Positions 1 through 8,069 are shown, numbered from the stretch's first letter. The stretch: DNA of 64,000 nt from Microlunatus speluncae (GCF_009299835.1 NZ_VKCZ01000004.1:232385-296384), one strand, 5' to 3'. Numbers and translations: made by a program. The notes: generated from the sequence alone by a model not told the origin.

Positions 1-172
1 CCTTGCGGGCTTCCTTGGAGTTCAGGTTCTTGCCGACCCGTTGCCGGCGCAGCGCCTCGGCCTCTTTCCGGGTCGGCGTCGGCCGATCCTTCCGGGCCGG
101 TCCGACGGTCGGTGCGGACGGGGTCGGCTCCGGCTCCGGAGCGGCTTCGGTACGGCGGCGGAACAGTGCCAC
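1..172 (-). CDS. DUF3043 membrane protein, N-terminal part (cut by window edge)
   Basis: The minus strand reads from a GTG at 172 to the window edge without a stop. It begins VALFRRRTEAAPEPEP and continues into a basic stretch with RKEAEALRRQRVGKNLNSKE. This proline/glutamate-rich then strongly basic amino end is typical of actinobacterial DUF3043 proteins, which carry membrane helices further on, outside this window. A purine-rich GAGAGGGA lies just before the GTG. It is divergent from pspA. The function of the family is unknown. The assignment rests on the 57 visible residues only. Confidence 0.7.
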   Translation of the reverse strand, partial: MALFRRRTEAAPEPEPTPSAPTVGPARKDRPTPTRKEAEALRRQRVGKNLNSKEARK

Positions 173-347
173 GGGTCCCTCTCGGCTTGTCGTTCTACTT
201 CTCGGTACGCGACTCGTCGGGGTCGGCTGCGTCCAACGGTGTAGGGCGTACGCCTTGCTCGAACCACGATTCTCTCAGGGTTGCAACCCAAATGCCCAAA
301 CCTCTTCGGCCGTGCCCGCTGGGCTCGTTACCATTGCGGGCATAGGG

Positions 348-361
348 TTGACTTCAGTCAA
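348..361. promoter_or_regulatory. Palindrome upstream of pspA
   Basis: TTGACT-TC-AGTCAA is a perfect inverted repeat with a 2-nt centre, about 50 bp before the pspA start in the 237-bp divergent intergenic region. It could be an operator, or its left half could serve as a -35 hexamer. A TAGGGT overlapping its left edge could be a -10. No regulator is identified. Confidence 0.35.
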
Positions 362-409
362 TCCCCAGCCGGGCCCGCACATCCGCCATCGGAAGGACCA
401 GCTCTCGTC

Positions 410-1228
410 ATGAGTGGCATCTTTCAGCGCATCTCGCTGATCTTTCGCGCCAAGACCGACAAGGCCTTGGACAAGCTGGAAGATCCGCGCCAGACCTTGG
501 ACTACTCCTACCAGCGCCAGCTGGAGCTCTTACAGAAGGTGCGTCGAGGCGTTGCTGATGTCGCGACCAGCCGGAAACGGGTGGAGCTGCAGGCGAACGG
601 GCTGAGCACCCAGGCCGACAAGCTGACCCAGCAGGCGCAGAAGGCCCTCGAGGTCGGTCGCGAAGACCTGGCTCGCGAGGCGCTGACCCGGCGGTCGGGG
701 ATCCAGGGCCAGATGGCGGACCTGCAGACCCAGCACGCGCAGTTGCAGGGTGAAGAGGAGAAGCTGACCCGGGCCAGCCAGCGGCTGCAGGCCAAGGTCG
801 ACTCCTTCCGCACCCGCAAGGAGACGATCAAGGCGACCTACTCGGCGGCCGAGGCGCAGACCCGGATCAACGAGGCCTTCTCCGGCATCAGCGAGGAGAT
901 GGGCGACGTCGGCATGGCGATCCAGCGGGCCGAGGACAAGACGGCGGAGATGCAGGCCCGCGCCGGCGCGATCGACGAGTTGCTCGCCTCCGGTGCCCTG
1001 GACGACCCGACCGGCACGGCGAAGGACGACATCACCCTCGAGTTGGAGCAGCTCGCCTCGACCTCCGATGTGGAGAGCGAGCTGGCGCAGATGAAGGCGT
1101 CGATCGGTGGCGGCAGCGCGCCGCAGGCGATCGAGGGCACCCCGGCCGCCGCACCGCAGGCCACGCCGCCTGCGGCACCGGCCCAGCCGGCGACCCCGCA
1201 GCAGCCGAACCAGGGCGATCTCCGATGA
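410..1228 (+). CDS. pspA: Phage shock protein A (PspA/IM30/Vipp1 family)
   Basis: This 272-residue protein starts MSGIFQRISLIFRAK, the amphipathic amino-terminal helix by which PspA family proteins bind stressed membranes. The middle, about residues 20-220, is almost entirely coiled coil rich in Gln, Glu, Lys and Ala, as expected for the ESCRT-III-like fold. A low-complexity Ala/Pro/Gln tail of about 40 residues follows. The ATG at 410 was chosen over an upstream in-frame start because it begins the conserved helix and has GGAAGGA ahead of it. The gene overlaps pspAA by an ATGA junction, so the two are translationally coupled. Role, from the family: membrane integrity under envelope stress. 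Confidence 0.93.
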   Translation: MSGIFQRISLIFRAKTDKALDKLEDPRQTLDYSYQRQLELLQKVRRGVADVATSRKRVELQANGLSTQADKLTQQAQKALEVGREDLAREALTRRSGIQGQMADLQTQHAQLQGEEEKLTRASQRLQAKVDSFRTRKETIKATYSAAEAQTRINEAFSGISEEMGDVGMAIQRAEDKTAEMQARAGAIDELLASGALDDPTGTAKDDITLELEQLASTSDVESELAQMKASIGGGSAPQAIEGTPAAAPQATPPAAPAQPATPQQPNQGDLR

Positions 1229-1506
1229 TCGTCCGGATCCTCAGCGAGGGGCAGTGGAACCTGCCGGACGAGGCGCTGACCGAGCTGAACGCCCTGGACG
1301 ACGCGGTCGAGCAGGCCGTCGCGGCCAACGACGCCGACCGACTGGCGGCCGCGCTGCATGAGCTGTTGGAGAAGGTCCGCTCCGGCTCGGAGCTGCCGCC
1401 CGAGGAGCTGCACGACTCCGACCTCATCCTGCCGTCGTCCGACGCGACGCTGGAGGAAGTCCGAGAGCTGCTCAGCGACGCCGAGGAAGGCCTGATCCCC
1501 GGCTGA
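1225..1506 (+). CDS. pspAA: PspA-associated protein PspAA
   Basis: A 93-residue acidic protein beginning MIVRILSEGQWNL, the usual opening of PspAA, which is found right after pspA in actinobacteria. The start codon overlaps the pspA stop (ATGA). The sequence is helical, with many Asp, Glu and Leu and a conserved-looking LP(P/S)S segment near the end. It has no signal peptide or membrane segment, so it should act in the cytoplasm with PspA. Its biochemical role is not established. A strong terminator follows. Confidence 0.85.
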   Translation: MIVRILSEGQWNLPDEALTELNALDDAVEQAVAANDADRLAAALHELLEKVRSGSELPPEELHDSDLILPSSDATLEEVRELLSDAEEGLIPG

Positions 1507-1528
1507 TCGATCAGCTTCACCCACTTTG

Positions 1529-1572
1529 CTGGCGCTTCCCACGGGTTACAACTCGTGGGAAGCGCCAGTTTT
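1529..1572 (+). terminator. Rho-independent terminator after pspA-pspAA
   Basis: CTGGCGCTTCCCACG (1529-1543) pairs perfectly over 15 bp with 1554-1568 across a 10-nt loop and is followed by TTTT. It lies 23 bp after the pspAA stop. A classical T-tract terminator is uncommon in such GC-rich DNA, which makes this one of the clearest in the window. Confidence 0.9.
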
Positions 1573-1588
1573 CACGTTAACGTGAAAA
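1569..1588. promoter_or_regulatory. Perfect 20-bp palindrome upstream of fprA
   Basis: TTTTCACGTTAACGTGAAAA is a complete 20-bp palindrome about 55 bp before the fprA GTG. Its left TTTT is also the tract of the preceding terminator. It is very AT-rich against its surroundings and has the form of an operator for a dimeric repressor, for example the LacI class. It could also act as a terminator for traffic from the other side. Confidence 0.5.
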
Positions 1589-1642
1589 ACCGACGGCTAG
1601 AATTCCGAAAGGAAGATGTTGGCTAAATAGGAGCGTGGGTAC

Positions 1643-2986
1643 GTGGGGAGCTTCCGGGTGGCGGTCGTCGGGGCCGGGCCGGCGGGGATCTATGCGGCGG
1701 CGGCGCTGGCCGGGGCGGGACCGCGGGTGTCGGTCGACCTCTTCGATCGACTGCCGACGCCGTACGGACTGGTCCGGTACGGCACCGCGCCGGACCACCC
1801 GCGGATCAAGGAGGTCGTGGTCGCGCTCCGCCAGGCGCTGGCCGCGCCGGGGATCCGGTTCTTCGGCAACGTCGATTACGGAGCCGACCTCAAGCTGGCC
1901 GAGCTGCGGGAGCTGTATCACGCGGTGATCTTCGCGACCGGCGCGACCGGGGACCGGCGATTGGAGGTCCCGGGGATCGACCTGCCCGGCAGCTACGGCG
2001 CCGCCGACTTCGTCTCCTGGTACAACGGCCATCCCGACGCACCGCGGACCTGGCCGCTGGACGCGGCCGAGCTTGCGGTGATCGGCGCCGGCAACGTCGC
2101 GCTCGACGTCGCCCGGATGCTGGCGAAGCCGGCCGCGGAGCAGTTGATCACCGAGATCCCGGACAACGTCGAGCGCTGCCTGGCGGCGAACCGGGCTCGC
2201 GACGTGCACCTGTTCGCCCGCCGCGGTCCGGCCGAGGCGAAGTTCACTCCGCTGGAGCTGCGTGAGCTCGCCGAGTCGCCGAACGTGGACGTGATCGTCG
2301 ATCCGGACGGGGCCGAGCTGACCGCGGCCGACGAGTTGTTGATCAAGAAGAGTCGACAGCGACGCACGGTGACCCGGATCCTGCGGGACTGGGTCGGCCG
2401 GCCGGCGACCGGCGCGCCGCGGCGCCTGCACCTGCACTTCCGGGCCGCCCCGGTCGCCGTCCTCGGTGGCGATCGGGTGATCGGTCTGCGCACCGAACGA
2501 ACGGAATCGGATTCGACCGGAATGATCTTCGGAACCGGCGAATTCACCGACCGGCCGGTGCAGGCGGTGTATCGCGCGATCGGCTATCGATCGACCCCGA
2601 TTGCCGGTCTCCCCTTCGATCAACGCGGCGGTGTGATCCCGAATCTGGCCGGCCGGGTCGTTGATCTCGGCGGTGAGATCATTCCCGGCATTCATGTCAC
2701 CGGCTGGGTCAAACGCGGGCCGGTCGGGCTGATCGGCCACACCAAATCCGACGCCGCGGAAACCATCGCCGGGGTGCTGGCCGAACTCGATCAGTTACCC
2801 CGATCATCGGTGATTGAAACCGCTGAGATCGGGGAACTGCTCCGGAGCAAACACGTCGACTTCACGACCCTGCGGGAATGGGACCGTCTCGACGCGCATG
2901 AGCTTGCGCTGGGCCGGGCAGCCGAACGGCAGCGGATCAAGATCGTCGACCGGGCGGACATGATCGCCGCCGGCCGGGACTCTTGA
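1643..2986 (+). CDS. fprA: Ferredoxin/adrenodoxin-type NADP+ reductase
   Basis: A 447-residue FAD- and NADP-binding reductase. An FAD Rossmann motif GAGPAGIYAA lies at about residue 10, followed by DRLPTPYGLVRYGTAPDHP, the signature of adrenodoxin reductase/FprA enzymes. The NADP-binding motif GAGNVALDVARML lies near residue 150. ARRGPAEAKFTPLELRE and the carboxyl GWVKRGPVGLIGHTK are also family hallmarks. Length matches mycobacterial FprA (about 456). It transfers electrons from NADPH to ferredoxins in the cytoplasm. The GTG start has TAGGAG 8 bp upstream. It stands alone between a terminator and an MscS-like gene. Confidence 0.93.
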   Translation: MGSFRVAVVGAGPAGIYAAAALAGAGPRVSVDLFDRLPTPYGLVRYGTAPDHPRIKEVVVALRQALAAPGIRFFGNVDYGADLKLAELRELYHAVIFATGATGDRRLEVPGIDLPGSYGAADFVSWYNGHPDAPRTWPLDAAELAVIGAGNVALDVARMLAKPAAEQLITEIPDNVERCLAANRARDVHLFARRGPAEAKFTPLELRELAESPNVDVIVDPDGAELTAADELLIKKSRQRRTVTRILRDWVGRPATGAPRRLHLHFRAAPVAVLGGDRVIGLRTERTESDSTGMIFGTGEFTDRPVQAVYRAIGYRSTPIAGLPFDQRGGVIPNLAGRVVDLGGEIIPGIHVTGWVKRGPVGLIGHTKSDAAETIAGVLAELDQLPRSSVIETAEIGELLRSKHVDFTTLREWDRLDAHELALGRAAERQRIKIVDRADMIAAGRDS

Positions 2987-3137
2987 CAGAATTCGCGGAT
3001 ACCGGCAGGGTCAGAAATGATCTGATCACAGTTATTCGAGTTCGATCATTGTCGGCCGCCTCGGGGAGTGGTTCATCTCCGAGTGGCGCCACCACCTTCG
3101 ATGAGCCAGTCCGGGGGCTGTTCGAAGGGAGAAATCG

Positions 3138-3953
3138 ATGGGTGAGGTATTAGTCCGGGCATTGTCCGACGGCTTGTCTGCTGTCGTCACCTTTGTCCCC
3201 AAACTGCTGGGCTTTCTGATCATCCTTCTGATCGGTTGGCTGATCGCCAAGGGTCTGTCCAAACTGGTCGAGATCCTGCTGGCCAAGATCGGCTTCGGAA
3301 ATCTGCTGGAACGGGCCGGGCTGAAGAAATTCGTGGCCCAGGTCAATATCGACGTCAGTGGCCTGATCGTCAAGATCGTCTACTACTTCGTCCTGTTGAT
3401 CGCGTTGCAGTTCGCCTTCAGCGCGTTCGGCCCGAATCCGGTCGAGCAGTTGCTCAGCACGATCATCACGTTCCTGCCGCGAGTCATCGTCGCGATCATC
3501 CTCGTCGTGATCGCGGCCGCGGTCGCCAAGGTGTTGAAGGATCTGCTGCTGTCGGTGCTGGCCGGGCGGTCCTTCGCCCGGCTGTTGTCCAATCTGGTGT
3601 ACGGCCTGGTGATCGCCCTCGGCGTGATCGCCGCGGTGAACCAGCTGGGGGTCGCGACCACGGTGACCACGCCGGTGTTGGTCACCGTCCTCGGCACCAT
3701 CGGCGGCGTGATCATCGTCGGCGTCGGCGGTGGTCTGATCCGGCCGATGCAGCAGCGTTGGGAGGGTTGGCTGGAGTCGCTGGCCGAGCAGGTCAGCACC
3801 GACGCACCGGCCCCGGCCCACGCCGCGTCGGCGCAGCCGGCCCACGCCGCGCCGGAGCAGGATCCGTACGCCGTGCCGGGCGACCTGCCGCCGGCCCGGC
3901 CCGCAGACCAGGGTGGGGATCCTGGCCTGGGCGGTCCGCCCCCGCAGCAGTAG
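3138..3953 (+). CDS. MscS/CmpX-like mechanosensitive channel family membrane protein
   Basis: A 271-residue integral membrane protein with about five helices, including LLGFLIILLIGWLIAKGLSK, IVYYFVLLIALQFAFSAFG, VIVAIILVVIAAAVAKVLK and a glycine-rich last helix TIGGVIIVGVGGGLIRPM. Two copies of a helix-plus-amphipathic pattern resemble the conserved TM helix repeat of small MscS-related proteins. A Pro/Ala-rich cytoplasmic tail of about 50 residues follows. The start has AAGGGAG at a good distance. It probably aids osmotic adjustment. The canonical MscS beta domain is absent, so channel activity is inferred. Confidence 0.75.
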   Translation: MGEVLVRALSDGLSAVVTFVPKLLGFLIILLIGWLIAKGLSKLVEILLAKIGFGNLLERAGLKKFVAQVNIDVSGLIVKIVYYFVLLIALQFAFSAFGPNPVEQLLSTIITFLPRVIVAIILVVIAAAVAKVLKDLLLSVLAGRSFARLLSNLVYGLVIALGVIAAVNQLGVATTVTTPVLVTVLGTIGGVIIVGVGGGLIRPMQQRWEGWLESLAEQVSTDAPAPAHAASAQPAHAAPEQDPYAVPGDLPPARPADQGGDPGLGGPPPQQ

Positions 3954-3975
3954 CGGAGGCGCCCAACCAGGCGAC

Positions 3976-4018
3976 ACAGCCCGTCGCCGGACCGGTCAAC
4001 GGTTCGGCGACGGGCTGT
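3976..4018 (+). terminator. Hairpin terminator after the MscS-like gene
   Basis: ACAGCCCGTCGCCG (3976-3989) pairs perfectly with 4005-4018 over 14 bp, loop 15 nt, 22 bp after the stop codon at 3953. The tail is CGTTCGT, without a proper T tract. Confidence 0.65.
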
Positions 4019-4134
4019 CGTTCGTCCGCGAGCGTGACCGATCCGTGGCCCGGGTCCGCCGAATTTCGGACAGCGACCGGAACTCCGCCGAGTCGTCGAA
4101 CGTGATGACCCTAGGAGGGGTTAGGGGGAGCTGG

Positions 4135-4488
4135 ATGCAGCATGACTACTGGGAACCGGACGATCCACTCGTCGATCGGCAGCCGCCGGACGAGGAGGAG
4201 TTCGGGCTCGACACGACCGAACAGGTCGACGAGGGCTGGACCGACGCCGAACCGGGTGCCGACGCCGGCGACTGGCTGGCCGACGTCGAACCGGATGCAA
4301 CCGACTCGGGCGACGGCTTCACGGCCGCTGTCGACCCGACCGAGACGCCGATCCCGGCCGCGGCACCGATCCCGACCGAGGTCGACGAGCCGCCGGTGGT
4401 TCCCGCCCGGTCCAAGGCGGTGCTGATTGCCGCCTCGGCCTTGGGAGCGGCCGCGATCCTGATCGCGGTGCTACGCCGCCGCGGCTGA
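4135..4488 (+). CDS. Small acidic protein with one carboxy-terminal membrane helix
   Basis: The reading frame from ATG 4135 encodes 117 residues. The first 85 are highly acidic (EEEFG, DEGWTDAEPG, DWLADVEPD) and probably disordered. A single hydrophobic helix AVLIAASALGAAAILIAVL and a basic RRRG end follow, so the protein is likely tail-anchored with its acidic domain in the cytoplasm. AGGGGGAG 5 bp ahead favours this start over an in-frame ATG at 4105. I do not recognise a family. It converges on nadA. Confidence 0.6.
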   Translation: MQHDYWEPDDPLVDRQPPDEEEFGLDTTEQVDEGWTDAEPGADAGDWLADVEPDATDSGDGFTAAVDPTETPIPAAAPIPTEVDEPPVVPARSKAVLIAASALGAAAILIAVLRRRG

Positions 4489-4507
4489 GCGCGCCGCCGC
4501 AGAGCCT

Positions 4508-4570
4508 CATCGAGTGGACACCGATCCGGTGCGACAGCGTCGTACGCCCCGGGGAGGTGTCCACTCGATG
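4508..4570. repeat. 15-bp inverted repeat between convergent genes
   Basis: CATCGAGTGGACACC (4508-4522) and its exact reverse complement (4556-4570) enclose 33 nt. They lie between the stops of the small acidic protein and nadA. It may act as a bidirectional terminator, although no T tract is present. Confidence 0.55.
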
Positions 4571-4611
4571 TCGTTCCGGCCCGAGGTCGTACCGTCCCGG
4601 AGGAGTGGGCG

Positions 4612-5781
4612 TCAGTCGCGGGCCGTGTCTCCCGGCAGGTCGAGCATCCGCTGCAGGCCCAGCTTGGCATCCCGTTCGGTGTCCGGATCCACCTGGATCT
4701 GATTCAGCACCCGGCCCTCGACCAGGTTCTCCAGCGACTGCACCAGGTGCGGCAGATCGATCCGGTTCATCGTGGCGCAGTAGCAGACGTTGCGCTCCAG
4801 GAACGTGATCTCCTGCTCCGGGTGCTCCTGGGCCAGCCGCTGCACCAGGTTGAGCTCGGTGCCGATGGCCCACTTGCTACCCGGCTCCGCCTCTCGGACC
4901 GTGGCGATGATGAACTCGGTCGACCCGATCAGGTCGGCCTTCAACACCACCTCGTGCTGGCACTCCGGGTGCACCAGGACCTTGACCCCCGGCACCCGGA
5001 CGCGGACCTCGTCGACGGCGTCCGCGGTGAACCGGCCGTGCACCGAGCAATGCCCCTTCCACAAGATCATCTTCGCGTCCCGGAGCTGCTCGGTGGTCAG
5101 ACCACCGTTCGGCTGCCGCGGGTCGTACACCACACAGTCGCCGAGCTCGAGCCCCAACTGCAGCACGGCGGTGTTGCGGCCCAGGTGCTGGTCGGGCAGG
5201 AAGAGCACCTTCTCACCCCGCTCATACGCCCACTCCAACACTCGCTTCGCGTTCGACGAGGTGCAGACCACCCCGCCGTTGCGGCCGCAGAACGCCTTGA
5301 TGTCGGCCGAAGAATTCATGTACGTGACCGGCACGGTGACCTCGGCCACGCCGGCGTCGGCCAGCGCATCCCAGCAGTCCTCGACCTGGGCCAGCCGGGC
5401 CATGTCGGCCATCGAGCAGCCGGCCGCCAGGTCGGGCAGGATCACCCGCTGCTCTGGGCCGGTCAGGATGTCCGCCGACTCGGCCATGAAGTGCACGCCG
5501 CAGAACACGATGTATTCCGCCTCCGGCCGCGCCGCCGCATCCTTGGCCAGCTTGAACGAGTCGCCCGTCACGTCGGCGAACTGGATCACCTCGTCCCGCT
5601 GATAATGGTGGCCGAGGATGAACACCCGCTCCCCAAGCGCCTCCTTGGCCCGCCGCGCCCGCTCGACCAGCTGCGGATCGGAAGCCGGGGGCAGTTCACC
5701 GGGGCACTCGACGCCCCGTTCCGTGTCTGGATCGGTGCCGCTGCCCAGCACGAACAGGGGGAGCGGGCTGCTGATCGCCAT
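4612..5781 (-). CDS. nadA: Quinolinate synthase
   Basis: A 389-residue protein that condenses iminoaspartate with dihydroxyacetone phosphate to quinolinate in de novo NAD synthesis. The three repeated NadA domains are visible: ILGHHYQRDEV near residue 55, FCGVHFMAESADIL near 93, YMNSSADIKAFCG near 154, KGHCSVHGRF near 242 and RNVCYCATMNR near 331. Cysteines at about 94, 245 and 333/335 are the expected [4Fe-4S] ligands. nadB and nadC are not adjacent. Proximity to erpA and a cysteine desulfurase-like gene fits its Fe-S need, but these are separate transcription units. ATG 5781 gives a slightly long, Pro-rich amino end; a shorter start is possible. Confidence 0.95.
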   Translation of the reverse strand: MAISSPLPLFVLGSGTDPDTERGVECPGELPPASDPQLVERARRAKEALGERVFILGHHYQRDEVIQFADVTGDSFKLAKDAAARPEAEYIVFCGVHFMAESADILTGPEQRVILPDLAAGCSMADMARLAQVEDCWDALADAGVAEVTVPVTYMNSSADIKAFCGRNGGVVCTSSNAKRVLEWAYERGEKVLFLPDQHLGRNTAVLQLGLELGDCVVYDPRQPNGGLTTEQLRDAKMILWKGHCSVHGRFTADAVDEVRVRVPGVKVLVHPECQHEVVLKADLIGSTEFIIATVREAEPGSKWAIGTELNLVQRLAQEHPEQEITFLERNVCYCATMNRIDLPHLVQSLENLVEGRVLNQIQVDPDTERDAKLGLQRMLDLPGDTARD

Positions 5782-5847
5782 TCGAACAGGATAACTCTGG
5801 TGTTCTGTCCTGGTTTACTCGCTGGTCTCTTGAGTGGGTGGCATGAC

Positions 5848-5983
5848 GCGGGGACTGCTGGGGGTCTGTGCGCGGGCAACCATCCGCCCGCGGGCAGTCG
5901 AGGTGCCGCTGCCGCGGTTCTCGCGTCCGCGTGCTCCCGCCAGGCCCGTCCACGCCCGCGCACAGACCCCCAGCAGTCCCCGC
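5848..5983. repeat. Palindromic hairpin element, copy 1
   Basis: A 136-bp element whose ends, 5848-5877 and 5954-5983, are perfect 30-bp reverse complements (GCGGGGACTGCTGGGGGTCT...). The internal part holds CAACCATCCGCCCGCG, TGCCGCTGCCGCGGTTCT and CCCGCCAGGCCCGTCCACGC. All of these recur in copy 2 on the opposite strand. It lies in the 715-bp gap between nadA and the glycerate kinase-like gene, where no gene was found. Confidence 0.8.
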
Positions 5984-6144
5984 TCCCCTTGGGATCGCTG
6001 GCGGGTTTTGGCCGTCTCAGCCGAGCGCCGGTCTGATCTTGCCGACTGCCAAACCGAGCGTATGGCTGGTAGCGAGGGAGTTCGTTTCTGGCTTGTCGAA
6101 GCAGTTCGATGCCTCTCCGCCGAGCCGATCACGAGCGCTTGTTC

Positions 6145-6231
6145 GTTCCCTGAGCCTGTCGAAGGGCAAGCCCGATGCATTGATCCGTCAGAGACCCCAC
6201 TCTGGTCTCCCCTTCGACAAGCTCAGGGAAC
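6145..6231. repeat. Inverted pair of GTTCCCTGAGCCTGTCGAAGGG-type repeats
   Basis: A 22-bp repeat beginning GTTCCCTGAG and ending GTCGAAGGG lies at 6145-6166. Its inverted copy (CTT in place of CCT) lies at 6210-6231, and a third copy is at 25404. A smaller hairpin, GAGACC/GGTCTC, sits between the two. The pair forms the centre of a larger inverted repeat, 5848-6470. This short repeat is known to be scattered in many actinobacterial and proteobacterial genomes, and it creates false peptides such as RSLSLSKG. Confidence 0.75.
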
Positions 6232-6332
6232 GAACTCCCTCGTGACCACTCCTACCGCTCCGGTTTGGCAGTCGGCAAGACCAGGTCAGCGCTCGGCTGA
6301 GGCGGTAAAAACCCCTGTGCGCACAAAGGAAG

Positions 6333-6470
6333 CGGTGGGGTCTGGGGGATAGGTGCGCGGGCGTGGACGGGCCTGGCGGGAGCCCGCGAACGCAGAACCG
6401 CGGCAGCGGCACCCATGACTTGCTCGCGGGCGGATGGTTGCCCGCGCACCTATCCCCCAGACCCCACCGC
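6333..6470. repeat. Palindromic hairpin element, copy 2 (inverted)
   Basis: A 138-bp element in the opposite orientation to copy 1. Its ends, 6333-6363 and 6440-6470, are perfect 31-bp reverse complements (GCGGTGGGGTCTGGGGGATA...). The outer stem sequence differs from copy 1 but remains fully paired, whereas the inner sequence is nearly the same. It ends 26 bp before the next gene, so it would be in that gene's leader. Confidence 0.8.
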
Positions 6471-6496
6471 GGGATTTACCCCCAAAGGAAGGAAGG

Positions 6497-7555
6497 ATGA
6501 CCAGCATGCGCGTGCTAGTGATCACGGATTCCATCGGCTCCATGACTTCAGCAGAAGCCGGCGCCACGCTGGCCCAAGGATGGCCGGGCGCGCACGTCAC
6601 CCCAGCAGGTGCGTCGGGAAGAGGATTCGGCCAGGCCTATGCCGATCAGCTCGGCGCCGAGTTGATCACGGGCATGGCGGCCGAGCTTCCGGCGTGGACG
6701 GCAAGCTCCGGCGGCACGGTCGCGGCCGGGTTGGTCGTGGATTCGGGCCATGATCATGATCATGGCTCGATTCCGTACGAGCAGAGTAGTTCGGCGCTGG
6801 GCGAGGTGGTGGCGGCGGCGCTCCGGGACGGGGACAAGCCGGAGCGGCTGGTGATCGATCTCGCGGCGGCCGAGTTGAGCCACGACGGTGGGGCCGGGCT
6901 GCTCGGGGCCCTGGAGGCGAGCGCGGACGTGGCGCTGGACGGAGGAGTGGCCGGGCTGGACGGGATCGGCCGGATCGACCTCGAGCAGGTCCGGGAGCTG
7001 CTCGGAGCGGCGGAGCTGATCGGGGTGGTCCCGGCGGGGCAGGCGGAGCGGCCGTTGCTCGGGCTGCGCGGGCTCACGTCGCTGCGGCGGGGCAGCACGG
7101 TGGACCCGGAGCGACTGCTGCGGACGGACGCGACGCTGGAACGGCTGGCCCGGCTGCTCGGCGTCGAGGACCGGCCGGGCGCCGGGGCGTGCGGCGGAGC
7201 GGCACTGGCGATCCTCGCCCTGGGCGGGCGGCTGACCACCGGACCAGAGCTGGCGCTGGAAGGCGGAGCGCACGATCGGTTGGAGCTGGTGGTCAGCGGC
7301 TGCGACGTGTTCGACTTCCACGATCGCGGCGGCGAGGTGGTGGCTGCGGCGGCCCGGCTGGCCGAGCGGTCGCTGTGCCCGGCGATCGTGGTCGGCGGCG
7401 AGGTGCTGATCGGCGGCCGGGAGATGCGGACGATCGGCATCGAATCGGCCTATCCGGTCCGCGCTTCCGCCGCCGACGCCCCGGTCACGGCCGGGATCGA
7501 CGCCGAAGAGTTGTCCGCCGTGGTCCGTCGGGTCGCCCGGTCCTGGAGCTGGTGA
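6497..7555 (+). CDS. Glycerate kinase-like protein (divergent GlxK family)
   Basis: A 352-residue protein. The beginning (MRVLVITDSIGSMTSAEAG) and the Gly-rich GACGGAALAILALGGRLTTGPEL segment near residue 235 match the two-domain glycerate kinase fold, which phosphorylates glycerate with ATP. The usual ITGEG.LD motif is here VSGCDVFDFHD, so catalytic competence is uncertain. An odd His/Asp run, HDHDHG near residue 90, is encoded by overlapping TGATCA motifs. The Shine-Dalgarno AAAGGAAGGAAGG would fit ATG 6497 or, better spaced, ATG 6506. It lies upstream of erpA in the same direction. It may be an inactive or re-purposed homologue. Confidence 0.65.
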   Translation: MTSMRVLVITDSIGSMTSAEAGATLAQGWPGAHVTPAGASGRGFGQAYADQLGAELITGMAAELPAWTASSGGTVAAGLVVDSGHDHDHGSIPYEQSSSALGEVVAAALRDGDKPERLVIDLAAAELSHDGGAGLLGALEASADVALDGGVAGLDGIGRIDLEQVRELLGAAELIGVVPAGQAERPLLGLRGLTSLRRGSTVDPERLLRTDATLERLARLLGVEDRPGAGACGGAALAILALGGRLTTGPELALEGGAHDRLELVVSGCDVFDFHDRGGEVVAAAARLAERSLCPAIVVGGEVLIGGREMRTIGIESAYPVRASAADAPVTAGIDAEELSAVVRRVARSWSW

Positions 7556-7642
7556 CTACACTCGGGATTCGGGAATACTCTCCCGCGGCCGGAGGTTGGC
7601 CGGGTGGAGTAGGTAGTTCGTCAACAATGTTTGGAGCCACAC

Positions 7643-8002
7643 ATGTCGACCGATCAGGTGACCGACGCCCCTGTCTCCGACGGGGTGGTGCTGTCCGAGG
7701 AAGCTGCGAGCAAGGTCAAGGCACTGCTCGAGGGTGAGGGTCGCGACGACCTGTCGCTGCGGATCGCGGTCCAACCGGGTGGTTGCTCCGGTCTGCGGTA
7801 CCAGCTTTTCTTCGACGAGCGTCAGCTGGACGGCGACGTGGTGAAGAGCTACGACGGCGTCAGCGTCGTCACCGACCGGATGAGCGCGCCGTACCTGACG
7901 GGCGCCACGATCGACTTCGTCGACACGATCGAGAAGCAGGGCTTCACCATCGACAACCCGAACGCCACCGGGTCCTGCGCCTGTGGTGACAGCTTCCACT
8001 GA
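7643..8002 (+). CDS. erpA: Iron-sulfur cluster insertion protein (HesB/IscA/ErpA family)
   Basis: A 119-residue A-type Fe-S carrier. The three conserved cysteines are present: GGCSG near residue 48 and GSCACGDSF at the carboxyl end. Length and the LSEEAASKVKALLEGEG opening are typical. It delivers [4Fe-4S] or [2Fe-2S] clusters to apoproteins in the cytoplasm; NadA nearby is a plausible client. ATG 7643 is preceded by TTGGAG. A 12-bp hairpin follows the stop. Confidence 0.93.
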   Translation: MSTDQVTDAPVSDGVVLSEEAASKVKALLEGEGRDDLSLRIAVQPGGCSGLRYQLFFDERQLDGDVVKSYDGVSVVTDRMSAPYLTGATIDFVDTIEKQGFTIDNPNATGSCACGDSFH

Positions 8003-8017
8003 TCCGATCCAAATCGA

Positions 8018-8047
8018 CATCGCCGCCCGCGCAATCGGGCGGCGATG
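8018..8047 (+). terminator. GC hairpin after erpA
   Basis: CATCGCCGCCCG (8018-8029) pairs perfectly with 8036-8047 across a 6-nt loop, 15 bp after the erpA stop and 22 bp before the next start. No T tract. Confidence 0.6.
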
Positions 8048-8069
8048 CTGCGTCTGCGGGATGTGAATC

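Noticed and set aside
6100..6260. Short reading frames containing RSLSLSKG
   Set aside because: They are translations of the GTTCCCTGAG-type repeat and recur wherever that repeat lies (also 25404).
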